Shown: one piece after another, positions 16,510-26,394 of the stretch
Layout of the letters: each line of letters starts with the position of its first letter
Numbering within the stretch: position 1 is the first letter of the stretch
NCBI GenBank assembly: GCA_020051015.1
Contig: JAGVJQ010000119.1
Location: forward strand, 1 to 47,224
DNA: 47,224 nt
Origin: Gammaproteobacteria bacterium
GTDB taxonomy: Bacteria; Pseudomonadota; Gammaproteobacteria; UBA1113
Reading direction: 5' to 3'
Translations under genes and position numbers: made by a program
The notes under the pieces: model-generated
Databases searched by the model: none
Seen by the model: only the letters and a program-made list of their open reading frames with translations
Told to the model about the DNA's origin: nothing

Positions 16510-16594
16510 GACATTTCCATTGTACTTCGCATTTATTAACGATTCATTAACGATTTGTACAATATTTCCACCAACCGCAAGTCCCTATATTTCC

Positions 16595-17851
16595 TTAAAT
16601 ATTTGGTATAATAATGGGGTCAAATTCCTCGGTTTCAAGGCTTTCCAAATTAAAACCGGAATGTAATGCTCGCACGGCCAATTCAAGGTATTTTTCATCA
16701 ATAACTACTGAAATTTTAATTTCAGACGTAGAGATTAATTGAATATGAATTCCCTCCTTTCCTAAAATATCAAACATTTTGCTGGCAATGCCTGCATGTG
16801 AGCGCATACCAACCCCAACCAATGAAATTTTAGCTATTTTTTGATCACCACGAACTTCTTTTGCTTTTAATTCAAGGGCAATTTGCTCCACAATATCAAA
16901 TGCCCGTAAATAATCTTCGCGATTGACCGTAAATGTTAAATCAGTTGTCCCATCTGCGCTGCCATTTTGAATGATCATATCAATATCAATGGCTGCATCA
17001 CTAATCGGCCCGATGATTTTAGCTGCAATACCTGGAATATCAGGTACACCTCTAATACTAAGCTTAGCCTCACTTCGGTTAAACGCAATACCTGATACTA
17101 ATGGCTGTTCCATACTTGAATCCTCAAATGTAATTAATGTGCCATTCCCTTCTGCAAAACTGGATAAAACTCTTAATTTTACTTTGTACTTACCCGCAAA
17201 TTCTACTGACCGTTTTTGCAATACTTTTGCCCCCAAACTTGCTAATTCGAGCATTTCATCAAAGGTAATACGGGCTAAGCGCTTGGCTTCAGGAACAATG
17301 CGCGGATCGCAAGTATAGACACCATCAACATCAGTAAAAATTTGACACTCATCTGCCTTTAGCGCCGCAGCAATGGCTACCGCTGTTGTATCAGAGCCAC
17401 CTCGTCCGAGTGCCGTAATACTGCCAGTAGGATCAATACCTTGAAAACCAGCAATAACAGGAATAATTTTCTCATTAAAACAATTGGTTAGCGCTTCTGT
17501 TTCAATGTGTTGGATACGTGCACTTTTATAATTTGCATCAGTCAAGATTTTAATTTGAGCAGCATTAAATGAACGCGCCTGATAGCCACGTGAAATAAGG
17601 TAAATTGCTAATAATGCTGTTGAAATTTGTTCACCAGTCGTTATAGCAGCCGCATATTCTCGTGGATCAGGATCATCAGCCATCGCCTTAGTTAAATTGA
17701 CCAATCGGTCTGTTTCACCACTAATGGCCGAGACAACAACGGCAACTTGATGTCCTTGTTTATGTAATGCAATAACTTTTTCGGCGGCATGGCGGATTCG
17801 TTCAGGCGAGCCCATTGATGTACCACCAAATTTAACCACAATTAATGTCAT
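16595..17851 (-). CDS. lysC: Aspartate kinase (monofunctional, two ACT domains)
   Basis: 418 aa, the normal length of the single-function LysC type. It phosphorylates L-aspartate with ATP, the first step toward lysine, threonine, methionine and diaminopimelate. The N-terminal VVKFGGTSMGS binds nucleotide; GRGGSDTTAVAIAAAL and FTDVDGVYTCDPR are catalytic-domain signatures. Two C-terminal ACT domains (LSIRGVPDIPGIAAKI and ISLVGVGMRSHAGIASKM) provide feedback control. It lies 24 nt downstream of alaS and shares its direction, so the two are probably cotranscribed. Confidence 0.95.
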   Translation of the reverse strand: MTLIVVKFGGTSMGSPERIRHAAEKVIALHKQGHQVAVVVSAISGETDRLVNLTKAMADDPDPREYAAAITTGEQISTALLAIYLISRGYQARSFNAAQIKILTDANYKSARIQHIETEALTNCFNEKIIPVIAGFQGIDPTGSITALGRGGSDTTAVAIAAALKADECQIFTDVDGVYTCDPRIVPEAKRLARITFDEMLELASLGAKVLQKRSVEFAGKYKVKLRVLSSFAEGNGTLITFEDSSMEQPLVSGIAFNRSEAKLSIRGVPDIPGIAAKIIGPISDAAIDIDMIIQNGSADGTTDLTFTVNREDYLRAFDIVEQIALELKAKEVRGDQKIAKISLVGVGMRSHAGIASKMFDILGKEGIHIQLISTSEIKISVVIDEKYLELAVRALHSGFNLESLETEEFDPIIIPNI

Positions 17852-17875
17852 GATCCACTCTCTGTCTGGTCATTA

Positions 17876-20473
17876 TTATCCAAGTTTATCTATTAACCAC
17901 TTCCGTGCCACTTCAAGCGCCTCATCAAGTTTAGCAGGTTCTGTTCCACCTGCTTGGGCTTGATCAGGACGACCACCACCTTTACCACCAACGAGCACAG
18001 CAGCTTGATTAACGAGATCTCCGGCATTAATAGACTGTGTTAATTGCTTGCCAACACAAGCTAATAAACTGGCTTTACCATCCGTTACCGCCCCTAACAA
18101 AATAATTGATTCAGGTGAACGACTTTTTAACTGATCGGCTAAATCACGTAACGCTTTTACATCCGCCACGGTTACTTTGGCAATGATTACCGGCACGCCC
18201 TTCATGTTCTCAGCGTTTCCAACTAACTCTGCACTGACATTACCGGCTAATTTTACTGATAATTGTTCTATGTGCTTTTGAGCTTGTTTTAACTGACCTT
18301 GAATATCATCAATTTTATTATTTACATTTTCCCAATTCGTTTTGAGCTTGCTTGCTAAATCTTGTAATTGAGTTTGTTGTGCGGCAGTAAAATCTAAAGC
18401 CGCATCACCTGTGACAGCTTCAATACGACGTACGCCAGCCGCAATCCCTGATTCATTAATAATTTTAAATAACCCAATATCACCAGTACGTTGTACGTGC
18501 GTTCCACCACATAACTCCATGGAAAAATCGCCCATTTGCAATACCCGTACTTGATCACCATATTTCTCACCAAATAATGCTTCAGCCCCACGTTCAATGG
18601 CTTCTTTCTGATTCATTAAATGTGTTTCTACTGCCAAATTAGCGCGAATTTGTTGATTAACAATACGCTCAACTGCTTGCAATTGATCAAAAGTAACGGC
18701 TGCAGAATGCGAAAAGTCAAAGCGCAAACGCTCCGGTGCCACTAACGAACCTTTTTGTTGTACATGCGAACCTAATACTCGTTTTAACGCAGTATGTAAT
18801 AAGTGTGTTGCCGAATGATTTAAGGCAGTTGCTTGTCGCTTATCGTGATCGACCTCAGCTTGTACTTCTTGATGGCTGTCAATGTGTCCCTGTATAACAC
18901 TTCCCAAATGCAAAATGGATTGTTGTCGTTTTTGTGTATCTGTAACTTGGAAAAGACCTGTTGCTGTACGCAATATTCCTTGATCACCTACTTGCCCACC
19001 GCTTTCTGCATAAAATGGAGTGTGCGCTAGTACGACTGTTCCAACATCACCAGTATGTAATGTTTTAACTTTTTTAGCGTCATGAAATAGTTCCGTAATT
19101 GTCGATTGAAAGCGTGTTCCGCTATATCCGGTAAATTCGCTATTCGTTTCCACTTCTAATTGATGTTGATAATTAGCAGCAAACTTACTCGACTGTTGTG
19201 ACAATACACGCTGTTTTGTCATTTCATGTTCAAAACCATCCATGTCCAGTGACAGACCGCGTTCACGTGCAATATCGTTAGTTAGATCTGGTGGAAAGCC
19301 ATACGTATCGTATAATCGAAAAATGGTTGTTCCAGGAATGACAGAACCTTTTAACCCAGCAATATCTTGTTCTAAAATTCGAATACCTTGATCTAATGTT
19401 TTCAAAAATTGCATTTCTTCTTGTTGTAAAACTTGTACAATTTGTTCTTTATTTTTAACTAATTCAGGATAAGCCTCACCCATAGTTGTAACCAATGGCT
19501 CAACTAATTTATAGAAAAACACATCGCGAATACCTAATTTATGGCCATGACGAACAGCACGTCGAATAATACGGCGCAATACGTAACCACGCCCTTCATT
19601 AGAAGGTAATACGCCGTCAACAATCAAGAACGAACATGAACGAATGTGATCAGCAATCACGCGCATAGAGGTGTGTGTTAATGTATCTTTATTGCTTAAT
19701 TTTGCTATTTTTTGCAAAATCAAACGAAAAACATCAGTATCATAATTGTTATGCACACCTTGCATCACGGCAGCTAAACGCTCCAAGCCCATACCAGTAT
19801 CGACCGATGGTTTTGGCAGCGGTTTTAATTCGCCTTCTGGTGTACGGTCAAATTGCATGAAGACTAAATTCCAGATTTCTACATAACGATCGCCATCTTC
19901 ATCTGGGCTACCAGGAGGCCCCCCCGCAACATCAGGACCATGATCATAAAATATTTCTGTACACGGACCACACGGACCTGTGTCACCCATTGCCCAAAAA
20001 TTACTTTTTTCACCGCAGCGAATAATACGTTCTGGCGCTACACCAACTTTATTTTGCCAAATAGCTGCTGCTTCATCATCATCTTGAAAAACAGTAATCC
20101 ATAATTTTTCTTTAGGGATATTAAATTTCTTCGTTAATAATTCCCATGCAAAAGCAATAGCATCTTCTTTAAAGTAATCACCAAAGCTGAAATTACCTAA
20201 CATTTCAAAAAATGTATGATGTCGCGCCGTATATCCAACTTGATCTAAGTCATTGTGTTTACCACCAGCGCGCACACAGCGTTGTGACGTTGTAGCTCGC
20301 GTATAATCGCGTTTTTCTAATCCAAGAAATAAATCTTTAAATTGCACCATCCCCGCATTAGTAAATAATAACGTAGCATCGTTATACGGCACTAACGAAC
20401 TACTTGCGACAATTGTATGTCCTTTGCTTTGGAAATATTCTAAAAAAATTTTTCTTAATTCATTGCTGTTCAT
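17876..20473 (-). CDS. alaS: Alanyl-tRNA synthetase
   Basis: 865 aa, full length. It charges tRNA-Ala and clears mischarged Ser/Gly. The class II catalytic core starts at residue 1 ([18 protein letters not shown] N-terminus, [34 protein letters not shown]). The editing domain has [11 protein letters not shown] and CGGTH, both zinc-ligand motifs intact. The C-terminal glycine-rich [15 protein letters not shown] is the C-Ala signature. It sits between recX and lysC as in many gammaproteobacteria. Confidence 0.96.
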   Translation of the reverse strand: MNSNELRKIFLEYFQSKGHTIVASSSLVPYNDATLLFTNAGMVQFKDLFLGLEKRDYTRATTSQRCVRAGGKHNDLDQVGYTARHHTFFEMLGNFSFGDYFKEDAIAFAWELLTKKFNIPKEKLWITVFQDDDEAAAIWQNKVGVAPERIIRCGEKSNFWAMGDTGPCGPCTEIFYDHGPDVAGGPPGSPDEDGDRYVEIWNLVFMQFDRTPEGELKPLPKPSVDTGMGLERLAAVMQGVHNNYDTDVFRLILQKIAKLSNKDTLTHTSMRVIADHIRSCSFLIVDGVLPSNEGRGYVLRRIIRRAVRHGHKLGIRDVFFYKLVEPLVTTMGEAYPELVKNKEQIVQVLQQEEMQFLKTLDQGIRILEQDIAGLKGSVIPGTTIFRLYDTYGFPPDLTNDIARERGLSLDMDGFEHEMTKQRVLSQQSSKFAANYQHQLEVETNSEFTGYSGTRFQSTITELFHDAKKVKTLHTGDVGTVVLAHTPFYAESGGQVGDQGILRTATGLFQVTDTQKRQQSILHLGSVIQGHIDSHQEVQAEVDHDKRQATALNHSATHLLHTALKRVLGSHVQQKGSLVAPERLRFDFSHSAAVTFDQLQAVERIVNQQIRANLAVETHLMNQKEAIERGAEALFGEKYGDQVRVLQMGDFSMELCGGTHVQRTGDIGLFKIINESGIAAGVRRIEAVTGDAALDFTAAQQTQLQDLASKLKTNWENVNNKIDDIQGQLKQAQKHIEQLSVKLAGNVSAELVGNAENMKGVPVIIAKVTVADVKALRDLADQLKSRSPESIILLGAVTDGKASLLACVGKQLTQSINAGDLVNQAAVLVGGKGGGRPDQAQAGGTEPAKLDEALEVARKWLIDKLG

Positions 20474-20525
20474 TATGTTTGCTCTTAAATTTAAATCTAG
20501 TGATACAATTTTTCACAAAATATTA

Positions 20526-20580
20526 GGAGCTGTTTACAATTCTACTAAGTCACAAAGCTTTGAGGATTACCAACAGTCCC
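20526..20580. mobile_element. Short MITE copy at the recX stop codon
   Basis: 55 bp with ends GGAGCTGTTTACAATTC and, on the other strand, GGGACTGTTGGTAATCC, flanked by TA at 20524-20525 and 20581-20582. The centre AAAGCTTT is palindromic. It is a short internal-deletion relative of the element at 1666-1807. The recX stop codon TAG is made of the right TA plus the first G of the element. Confidence 0.7.
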
Positions 20581-20954
20581 TACTCAAATCCGCGATAATG
20601 CAAAAATTTTAATTGTTTCATGCGCTCAGAATATTGTTTTGGTTTTTCTTCACCAAATTTTTTTACTCGCACTTGTTCTGCCAATTCTTGCCAATTAATA
20701 TCCGATAAATTATAAAGCTTTTCCTCAATTAATTCATCGACAATACCACGTTGCAATAATTCTTGCCGGATGCGCATGGGACCAAATCCACGTGCTGCAC
20801 GCGAACGAATATATGCCTCAACGAAACGGAATTCATTTAGCCAACCTGCATCAACTAACTTATTTAGTGTTTCTTCAATTAAGTCAATATCACTAAAACG
20901 CAATTGTAGTTTATGAAGTAACTCCCGACGCGAATGTTCACGTCGGGCAAGCAA
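20580..20954 (-). CDS. recX: Regulatory protein RecX
   Basis: 124 aa from TTG 20954. RecX binds RecA filaments and inhibits RecA. LARREHSRRELLHKL, GWLNEFRFVEAYIRSRAARG and GPMRIRQELLQRGI are the three-helix RecX repeats. The frame remains open upstream to the recA stop and encodes a further helix (KDIQTSALNL) that the family normally has. The true start may therefore be a rare codon such as CTG 20993, which overlaps the recA stop and has GAGG 6 nt before it. No ATG, GTG or TTG lies between. The protein ends early at HYRGFE, where most relatives have 10 or so more residues. The stop codon coincides with the MITE end. Confidence 0.85.
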   Translation of the reverse strand: MLARREHSRRELLHKLQLRFSDIDLIEETLNKLVDAGWLNEFRFVEAYIRSRAARGFGPMRIRQELLQRGIVDELIEEKLYNLSDINWQELAEQVRVKKFGEEKPKQYSERMKQLKFLHYRGFE

Positions 20955-20989
20955 ATTAAGCGCTGAAGTCTGAATATCTTTTACACTAC

Positions 20990-22048
20990 TCAGGATTCCA
21001 CCTCTTCTTCAAACACTTCATCTGCAATTACAACAGAGGATATACGATTAGCAGCGGCCATTGCTAATTGACGGATTTTTGCTTCAATTTCTTCTGCAAT
21101 AGCAGGATTTTCTTTGAAGTACACTCTAACGTTATCTTTACCTTGACCAATACGCGTACCATTATAACTGTACCACGCACCCGCTTTATCAATCAGATTA
21201 AATTTAACGCCTAATTCAATAATTTCACTTTCGCGTGAAATTCCTTCGCCATATAAAATATCGAATGCAGCTTCTTTAAATGGCGGTGCAACTTTATTTT
21301 TGACTACCTTCACACGCGTTTCATTTCCAAGTATTTCTTCGCCTTTTTTGATAGCGCCAGTACGTCGAATATCGAGACGAACTGATGCATAAAATTTAAG
21401 AGCATTCCCACCTGTTGTCGTTTCAGGGTTACCAAACATAATTCCAATTTTCATACGAATTTGGTTAATAAAAATAACCAATGTATTTGAACGTTTAATA
21501 TTACCTGTTAATTTACGTAAAGCTTGCGACATCAATCGAGCCTGTAAGCCCATGTGTTGATCACCCATTTCACCTTCAATTTCTGCTTTAGGTGTTAACG
21601 CAGCAACGGAGTCGATAATGACCACATCAACGCCACCAGAACGCACTAACATATCGGTAATTTCAAGCGCTTGCTCGCCAGTATCCGGTTGTGAAACCAA
21701 TAAATCTGAGACCTTAACGCCCAATTTTTCAGCATAATTTGGATCTAATGCATGTTCAGCATCAACAAATGCCGCTGTACCACCACGTTTTTGACATTCT
21801 GCAATAACTTGCAATGTTAATGTTGTTTTACCCGATGATTCTGGCCCAAAAATTTCAATGACACGACCTTTTGGTAAACCACCACCTAATGCAATATCAA
21901 GGCCCAATGAACCAGTTGAAATTGTTTCAAGCTCTGGAATGCCGTTACTATCACCCATTCGCATAATGCTGCCTTTTCCGAATTGGCGTTCAATTTGACC
22001 TAGCGCTGCTGCCAACGCTTTTTGACGATTGTCTTCGATTCCTGCCAT
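20990..22048 (-). CDS. recA: Recombinase RecA
   Basis: 352 aa, full length. RecA is the ATP-dependent strand-exchange protein of homologous recombination. Walker A is GPESSGKTT (about 67-75), Walker B is [10 protein letters not shown], and the L2 loop region contains [39 protein letters not shown] precedes the ATG. No LexA-type CTG-N10-CAG operator is visible in the 150 nt upstream. That fits Legionella, which lacks LexA (family knowledge), but absence here is only a by-eye reading. recX follows directly. Confidence 0.97.
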   Translation of the reverse strand: MAGIEDNRQKALAAALGQIERQFGKGSIMRMGDSNGIPELETISTGSLGLDIALGGGLPKGRVIEIFGPESSGKTTLTLQVIAECQKRGGTAAFVDAEHALDPNYAEKLGVKVSDLLVSQPDTGEQALEITDMLVRSGGVDVVIIDSVAALTPKAEIEGEMGDQHMGLQARLMSQALRKLTGNIKRSNTLVIFINQIRMKIGIMFGNPETTTGGNALKFYASVRLDIRRTGAIKKGEEILGNETRVKVVKNKVAPPFKEAAFDILYGEGISRESEIIELGVKFNLIDKAGAWYSYNGTRIGQGKDNVRVYFKENPAIAEEIEAKIRQLAMAAANRISSVVIADEVFEEEVES

Positions 22049-22207
22049 GACTATATCCTCTTTGCTGATGGTGAAATGAAAGCATTATCACATAATTTAT
22101 CTTGCAATCAAAGCATTTTTAAATTATTCTTTTCAGAATATTTAAGTTACCTACTTCATTACAAATGTGATATTTTGATTTCGGTACAGTTTTCAATTAT
22201 CGAGGAA

Positions 22208-22536
22208 ATGATGAAAGAAAGCAAGCTCAAAAAACACGATGAGTTTTTCCGCGTCTCTTTATCTAATAGAGAAATCGCTTTAGATTTTTTTAAAGCACAT
22301 TTACCCTCTGAGCTATGGAAGATTTACGTGCTCATGCAAAAGCGGCTTTATTGGAATGGGCATTAAAACATATATTTGAAAGAGATATACTACCGTTTAT
22401 TCATGATATAATAACCATTATAAATGATTTAGCACTAAACAAAGGTGATAAATATTTTGCACATTTTGTATACTATTTAATATCGTCCATGAATACTAAA
22501 AAAGCAGAGCAATTTAGAAAACAGCACCAACATTAG
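22208..22536 (+). pseudogene. Remnant of an Rpn-family recombination-promoting nuclease
   Basis: Two fragments in different frames. 22208-22366 begins MMKESKLKKHDEFFRVSLSN, then REIALDFFKAHLPSELW, the N-terminus of Rpn/transposase_31 (PD-(D/E)XK) proteins. From about 22315 a second frame continues with AKAALLEWALKHIFERDIL, which resembles a downstream part. The family is about 300 aa, so most of the nuclease core is missing and a frame break lies near 22315-22330. A small region around GAGGAA suggests the old ribosome site. It is decayed; function is unlikely. Confidence 0.6.
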
Positions 22537-22563
22537 TTTGTTGCATGACTAGGAATAACAATA

Positions 22564-23469
22564 ATGAAAATAGCCATTTTATCCCGCAAAGCTAGCCTGT
22601 ACTCTACTCGCCGCTTAGTTGAAGCTGCTAAACAGCGTGGACATGAAGTTAGCGTCATTGATCCACTACGTTGTTATATGAATATTAACTCTACATCACC
22701 AACGATTCATTACAAAGGTGAAAGTTTATCTGATTTTGATGCTGTTATTCCAAGAATTGGGGCATCAATTTCTTTTTATGGCACCGCTGTTGTACGTCAG
22801 TTTGAAATGAAAGGTGTTTTTAGTGTCAATGAGTCTGTTGCGATCACTCGAGCACGCGATAAATTACGATCATTACAATTATTATCGCGAAAAGGTATTG
22901 GTTTGCCGATTACCGGTTTTGCACATTCGCCCGATGATACTGAAGATTTAATCAATATGGTGGGCGGCGCACCTGTAGTCATTAAACTATTAGAAGGTAC
23001 TCAAGGTTTAGGCGTTGTGTTAGCTGAAACAAGTAATGCCGCAAAAAGTGTGGTTGAAGCATTTTTTAACTTAGATGCCAACATCATGATACAAGAATAT
23101 ATCAAGGAAGCAAAAGGTGCTGATTTACGCTGTTTTGTTGTAAATGGTAAAGTTGTCGCTGCTATGCAGCGCCAAGGCCCAGCCGGTGAATTTCGTTCTA
23201 ATTTACACCGCGGTGGTAGTGCAAAACTAATTAAAATTACACCTGAAGAGCGTGCAACAGCTGTTCGCGCCGCACATATAATGGGATTGAATATCGCAGG
23301 GGTTGATATTTTGCGCTCGGCACGCGGTCCTTTAGTAATGGAAGTAAATGCATCACCTGGATTAGAAGGTATTGAAAAAGCAACGAATAAAGACGTTGCC
23401 GGGATGATTATCAAGTTTATTGAAGAACATGCAAAACCAAATAAAACTCGAACAAAAGGCAAAGGTTAG
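22564..23469 (+). CDS. rimK: Ribosomal protein S6 glutamate ligase RimK
   Basis: 301 aa, full length. This ATP-grasp enzyme adds glutamates to the C-terminus of ribosomal protein S6; in some bacteria it is tied to c-di-GMP control. Family stretches include [40 protein letters not shown] (ATP-grasp loop), FRSNLHRGG and [15 protein letters not shown] (metal-binding Glu/Asn). AGGA lies 9-12 nt before the ATG. The C-terminal tail is Lys-rich. Its stop codon TAG is formed at the junction with a MITE end (TA followed by GGGGCTGTT). Confidence 0.95.
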   Translation: MKIAILSRKASLYSTRRLVEAAKQRGHEVSVIDPLRCYMNINSTSPTIHYKGESLSDFDAVIPRIGASISFYGTAVVRQFEMKGVFSVNESVAITRARDKLRSLQLLSRKGIGLPITGFAHSPDDTEDLINMVGGAPVVIKLLEGTQGLGVVLAETSNAAKSVVEAFFNLDANIMIQEYIKEAKGADLRCFVVNGKVVAAMQRQGPAGEFRSNLHRGGSAKLIKITPEERATAVRAAHIMGLNIAGVDILRSARGPLVMEVNASPGLEGIEKATNKDVAGMIIKFIEEHAKPNKTRTKGKG

Positions 23470-23485
23470 GGGCTGTTGGTATTTG
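23469..23485. repeat. MITE terminal repeat at the rimK stop
   Basis: TA then GGGGCTGTTGGTATTTG, matching the left end of the MITE family. No opposite end is visible before the SRP RNA. GATAAT at 23504-23509, with TTGCTA 15 nt before it, could be an ffs promoter that uses sequence next to this relic. Confidence 0.5.
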
Positions 23486-23524
23486 CTAATTAGCGCATAA
23501 GATGATAATCTTTGCGACTCAAAT

Positions 23525-23634
23525 GGTGACCTCATCGGTACTCTCGCAACGCTACAAGATGAACCCCGCCAGGTCCGGAAGGAAGCAACGGTAATTTTGG
23601 ATACGTGTGCCGAGATGTGGCTGCTGAGGTCGCC
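23525..23634 (+). ncRNA. ffs: 4.5S signal recognition particle RNA
   Basis: About 110 nt. The conserved apical part CCAGGTCCGGAAGGAAGCAA is nearly identical to bacterial SRP RNA, and GTGTGCCGAGATG follows. Terminal pairing GGTGACCTCA with TGAGGTCGCC (one G-U) closes the rod and sets the ends. It forms the SRP with Ffh for cotranslational membrane targeting. It lies immediately upstream of dnaX, a common gammaproteobacterial arrangement. Confidence 0.95.
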
Positions 23635-23733
23635 GCCACTAACATGGAAGTAGGGTCTATTTAATAACTACACTCCCATGAATGATGATTTAATAAAGCG
23701 TGACTATTCACGCTGCTACGAGTTATAAAAACG

Positions 23734-25449
23734 ATGACACACCAAGTTTTAGCTCGAAAATGGCGCCCACGTACTTTTGCCGATGTTACCGGCCAACAAC
23801 ATGTAGTCCGCGCCCTTTCCAATGCCTTGCAACAACATCGCTTGCATCATGCTTATCTGTTAACTGGCACCCGAGGTGTTGGTAAAACAACCTTAGCACG
23901 TATTCTCGCTAAATGTTTGAATTGTGAATCAGGGATCACCAATGAGCCATGCCTAACCTGTAGCCATTGTTTAGCCATCGAGCAAGGTCAATTTATCGAT
24001 TTAATTGAAATTGATGCGGCTTCACGTACACGTGTCGAAGATACTCGTGATTTATTAGATAATGTCCAATACATGCCAACCGTTGGGCGTTATAAAGTTT
24101 ATCTCATTGATGAAGTACATATGCTGTCAAATCACAGCTTTAATGCCTTGCTTAAAACATTGGAAGAGCCGCCTGCGCATGCAATTTTTATTTTAGCAAC
24201 AACTGATCCAGAGCGATTACCCGTTACGGTTCTTTCTCGTTGTTTGCAATTTCAATTAAAAACCATGACGCCAGAACAAATTACTCAGCGTTTGGCACAT
24301 ATTTTAGAAGTCGAGAATTTTACCTTTACTCAACCTGCATTGGCAGCCATAGCCCATGCCGCACAAGGTAGTATGCGAGATGCATTATCATTATTAGATC
24401 AAGTTATTGCGCTAGGACAAGGTAATGTTACTGAAGAAGCAGCGCTTGATTTACTTGGCGGTATTACGACTGAAGGTATTTTGCAATTATTGCAATCTAT
24501 TACTATGAGTAATGGCGAGCAAACATTAACAATTATTCAACAGTGGTTACATGATGGCATTGACTTTCAACATGCTTTAGATGGTGTCATTGATTGTCTG
24601 CATCAAATTAGTGTTATACAAGTCGTCCCCAAATTTGCCGAACAAAATGTAGCGAGTCAAGAATTAGCACAGCAATTAACTAAAGAACAAGTTCAACTTT
24701 ATTATCAAATAGCACTATATGGTAAACGCGATTTAGCTTATGCCCCCACACCACGTCTTGGCTTTGAAATGACGATGTTGCGTATGTTGGCATTTGCACC
24801 AGCTGCAAAAGTCGAACAACCCGTTTTAACCCATGCACATGATTCGAGTAACAATATCCCAAAAACATTAGCTAACAATCCAACACCCGAAGTAAAAATA
24901 AAAAATACTGAATCGTTAGTCAATGCAAAACCAGATAAAATTGAAAAACCAGTTAGTCCGCCAATTGCAGCAGTGATAGAAAACATTTTAACACCAACAC
25001 CACAACATGAGACTAATCAACCCAACATCGCACCGACTCTCATTAAAAGTAATGAGTCTGACTGGGCTAAAATAATTCCACAACTATCCTTAACAGGCCC
25101 AACCAAAGTATTAGCAGAATATTGTTTAATAAAGCAATTTGATGACAATAACATGACCTTGGAATTAGACGGCAGCCATCGCGCGATGTTGACGCAAATT
25201 AGTCAAGAAAAATTAACGAATGCAATAACAAACTATTATGGAAAGCCTATTCATGTTAAAATTGAAATTGGTCAGTCGGGTTTAGCCTGCCCTGCCAATC
25301 TTGCGCGCCAACGCGAAGCTGCAATTTTAGACCAGGCAGAGCAAACCCTACTAAAAGACACCGGTTTACAATCATTATTACAACGATTTGATGCATCTAT
25401 TGAGCCCGGTTCTATCCAAGCTAAATCAGAAGAGGAAAGAAGTAAATGA
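23734..25449 (+). CDS. dnaX: DNA polymerase III subunits tau/gamma
   Basis: 571 aa. It is the clamp-loader ATPase and the scaffold of the replisome. N-terminal LARKWRPRTFADVTGQ, Walker A GTRGVGKTTLAR, the four-Cys zinc site (CLNCESG...CLTCSHC), Walker B YLIDEVHML and SRC box VLSRCLQF are intact. Domain III ends near residue 370. A Pro/Lys/Asn-rich linker (375-430) and the tau-specific C-terminal domain follow. At 24900-24906 the heptamer A-AAA-AAT lies in frame, and a -1 shift would meet TGA at 24909, giving a gamma-like product of about 392 aa. It overlaps ybaB by 4 nt. Confidence 0.95.
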   Translation: MTHQVLARKWRPRTFADVTGQQHVVRALSNALQQHRLHHAYLLTGTRGVGKTTLARILAKCLNCESGITNEPCLTCSHCLAIEQGQFIDLIEIDAASRTRVEDTRDLLDNVQYMPTVGRYKVYLIDEVHMLSNHSFNALLKTLEEPPAHAIFILATTDPERLPVTVLSRCLQFQLKTMTPEQITQRLAHILEVENFTFTQPALAAIAHAAQGSMRDALSLLDQVIALGQGNVTEEAALDLLGGITTEGILQLLQSITMSNGEQTLTIIQQWLHDGIDFQHALDGVIDCLHQISVIQVVPKFAEQNVASQELAQQLTKEQVQLYYQIALYGKRDLAYAPTPRLGFEMTMLRMLAFAPAAKVEQPVLTHAHDSSNNIPKTLANNPTPEVKIKNTESLVNAKPDKIEKPVSPPIAAVIENILTPTPQHETNQPNIAPTLIKSNESDWAKIIPQLSLTGPTKVLAEYCLIKQFDDNNMTLELDGSHRAMLTQISQEKLTNAITNYYGKPIHVKIEIGQSGLACPANLARQREAAILDQAEQTLLKDTGLQSLLQRFDASIEPGSIQAKSEEERSK

Positions 25450-25781
25450 AACCAAATTTCGGCCAAATCATGAAACAAGCTCAACAATTACAAGCTAAAT
25501 TAGAGCAAGCACAACGTGATATTAAAGCAATCACCGTAGAAGGCGTCGCTGGTGCTGGTTTAGTACGCGTTAAAATGGATGGCGTACATCGCATTCATTC
25601 TGTCTATATCAACCCAGACTTGATGACAGATGATCGTGAAGTATTGGAAGATTTAATTGCTGCTGCGTTTAACGATGCTGCACGTAAAATCGAAGAAGCT
25701 ACCAAGAAAATTATGGAAGATGTTGCTGGTGGTTCTGGCTTACCAGGTGGTTTAGGTGGCATGCCAGGCATGTTATCCTAA
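25446..25781 (+). CDS. ybaB: Nucleoid-associated protein YbaB/EbfC
   Basis: 111 aa, normal length. Small dimeric DNA-binding protein. [47 protein letters not shown] and a Gly/Met-rich tail (GGLGGMPGM) match the family. The ATGA overlap couples it to dnaX, and AGAGGAAAGAA is its ribosome site. The stop TAA lies at the edge of a 17-bp MITE end, which separates it from recR. Confidence 0.95.
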   Translation: MKPNFGQIMKQAQQLQAKLEQAQRDIKAITVEGVAGAGLVRVKMDGVHRIHSVYINPDLMTDDREVLEDLIAAAFNDAARKIEEATKKIMEDVAGGSGLPGGLGGMPGMLS

Positions 25782-25797
25782 GGGCTGTTTACAATTG
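25781..25797. repeat. MITE terminal repeat between ybaB and recR
   Basis: TA followed by AGGGCTGTTTACAATTG, 14-15 of 17 bases as in the MITE end. It forms the last base of the ybaB stop and the TTG start of recR, so the whole ybaB-recR spacer is this repeat. Confidence 0.5.
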
Positions 25798-26394
25798 ACG
25801 CCATTACTGCAGCAACTTATACAATCCCTGCGCTGTTTGCCGGGGATTGGACCTAAATCAGCGCAACGGATTGCATTTCAGCTGTTAGCTCGCAACCGTG
25901 ATGGCGCTAAGATGTTAGCTACCTCCTTGGTTCAAGCGATGGACAATATTGGTTATTGTCATTCTTGTCGCACCTTCTCTGAAACTGAATTATGCACGTA
26001 TTGTTCCAGCACTCGACGCGATAAATCTATCATGTGCATAGTCGAATCCCCTGCCGATCAGTATGCTATTGAACAAACCGGTTATAACGGTATGTATTTT
26101 ATTTTACATGGTCGTTTATCGCCCTTAGATGGTATTGGTCCTGCTGACATTGGTATGGATTTATTACGACAACGTTTGCATGCTGAAGAAACAGTGCGTG
26201 AAATTATTGTTGCCACTAATCCTACACTGGAAGGCGAAGCTACTGCACATTACATCGCACAAATTGCTAAACATCGTCAAATTTCTTGCAGCCGTATTGC
26301 ACATGGTGTGCCATTAGGTGGTGAGTTGGAATCTATTGACATTGGTACTTTAACACATGCGTTTGCAGGACGTGGTGTTATTCAGGATTCATAA
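25795..26394 (+). CDS. recR: Recombination protein RecR
   Basis: 199 aa, full length, from TTG 25795, which gives the family N-terminus [23 protein letters not shown] at 25756 inside ybaB would add 13 unrelated residues. RecR acts with RecF and RecO to load RecA at gaps. It has a helix-hairpin-helix ([14 protein letters not shown]), the C4 zinc finger ([16 protein letters not shown]) and a Toprim domain ([15 protein letters not shown]). The start codon and its weak upstream AGGG lie in a MITE terminal repeat, an unusual expression signal. Confidence 0.93.
   Translation: MTPLLQQLIQSLRCLPGIGPKSAQRIAFQLLARNRDGAKMLATSLVQAMDNIGYCHSCRTFSETELCTYCSSTRRDKSIMCIVESPADQYAIEQTGYNGMYFILHGRLSPLDGIGPADIGMDLLRQRLHAEETVREIIVATNPTLEGEATAHYIAQIAKHRQISCSRIAHGVPLGGELESIDIGTLTHAFAGRGVIQDS

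Noticed and set aside
16395..16594. Possible tRNA gene between lysC and csrA, as in other gammaproteobacteria
   Set aside because: No T-loop GGTTCGAATC-like word or cloverleaf pairing is seen; only the 30-nt hairpin.
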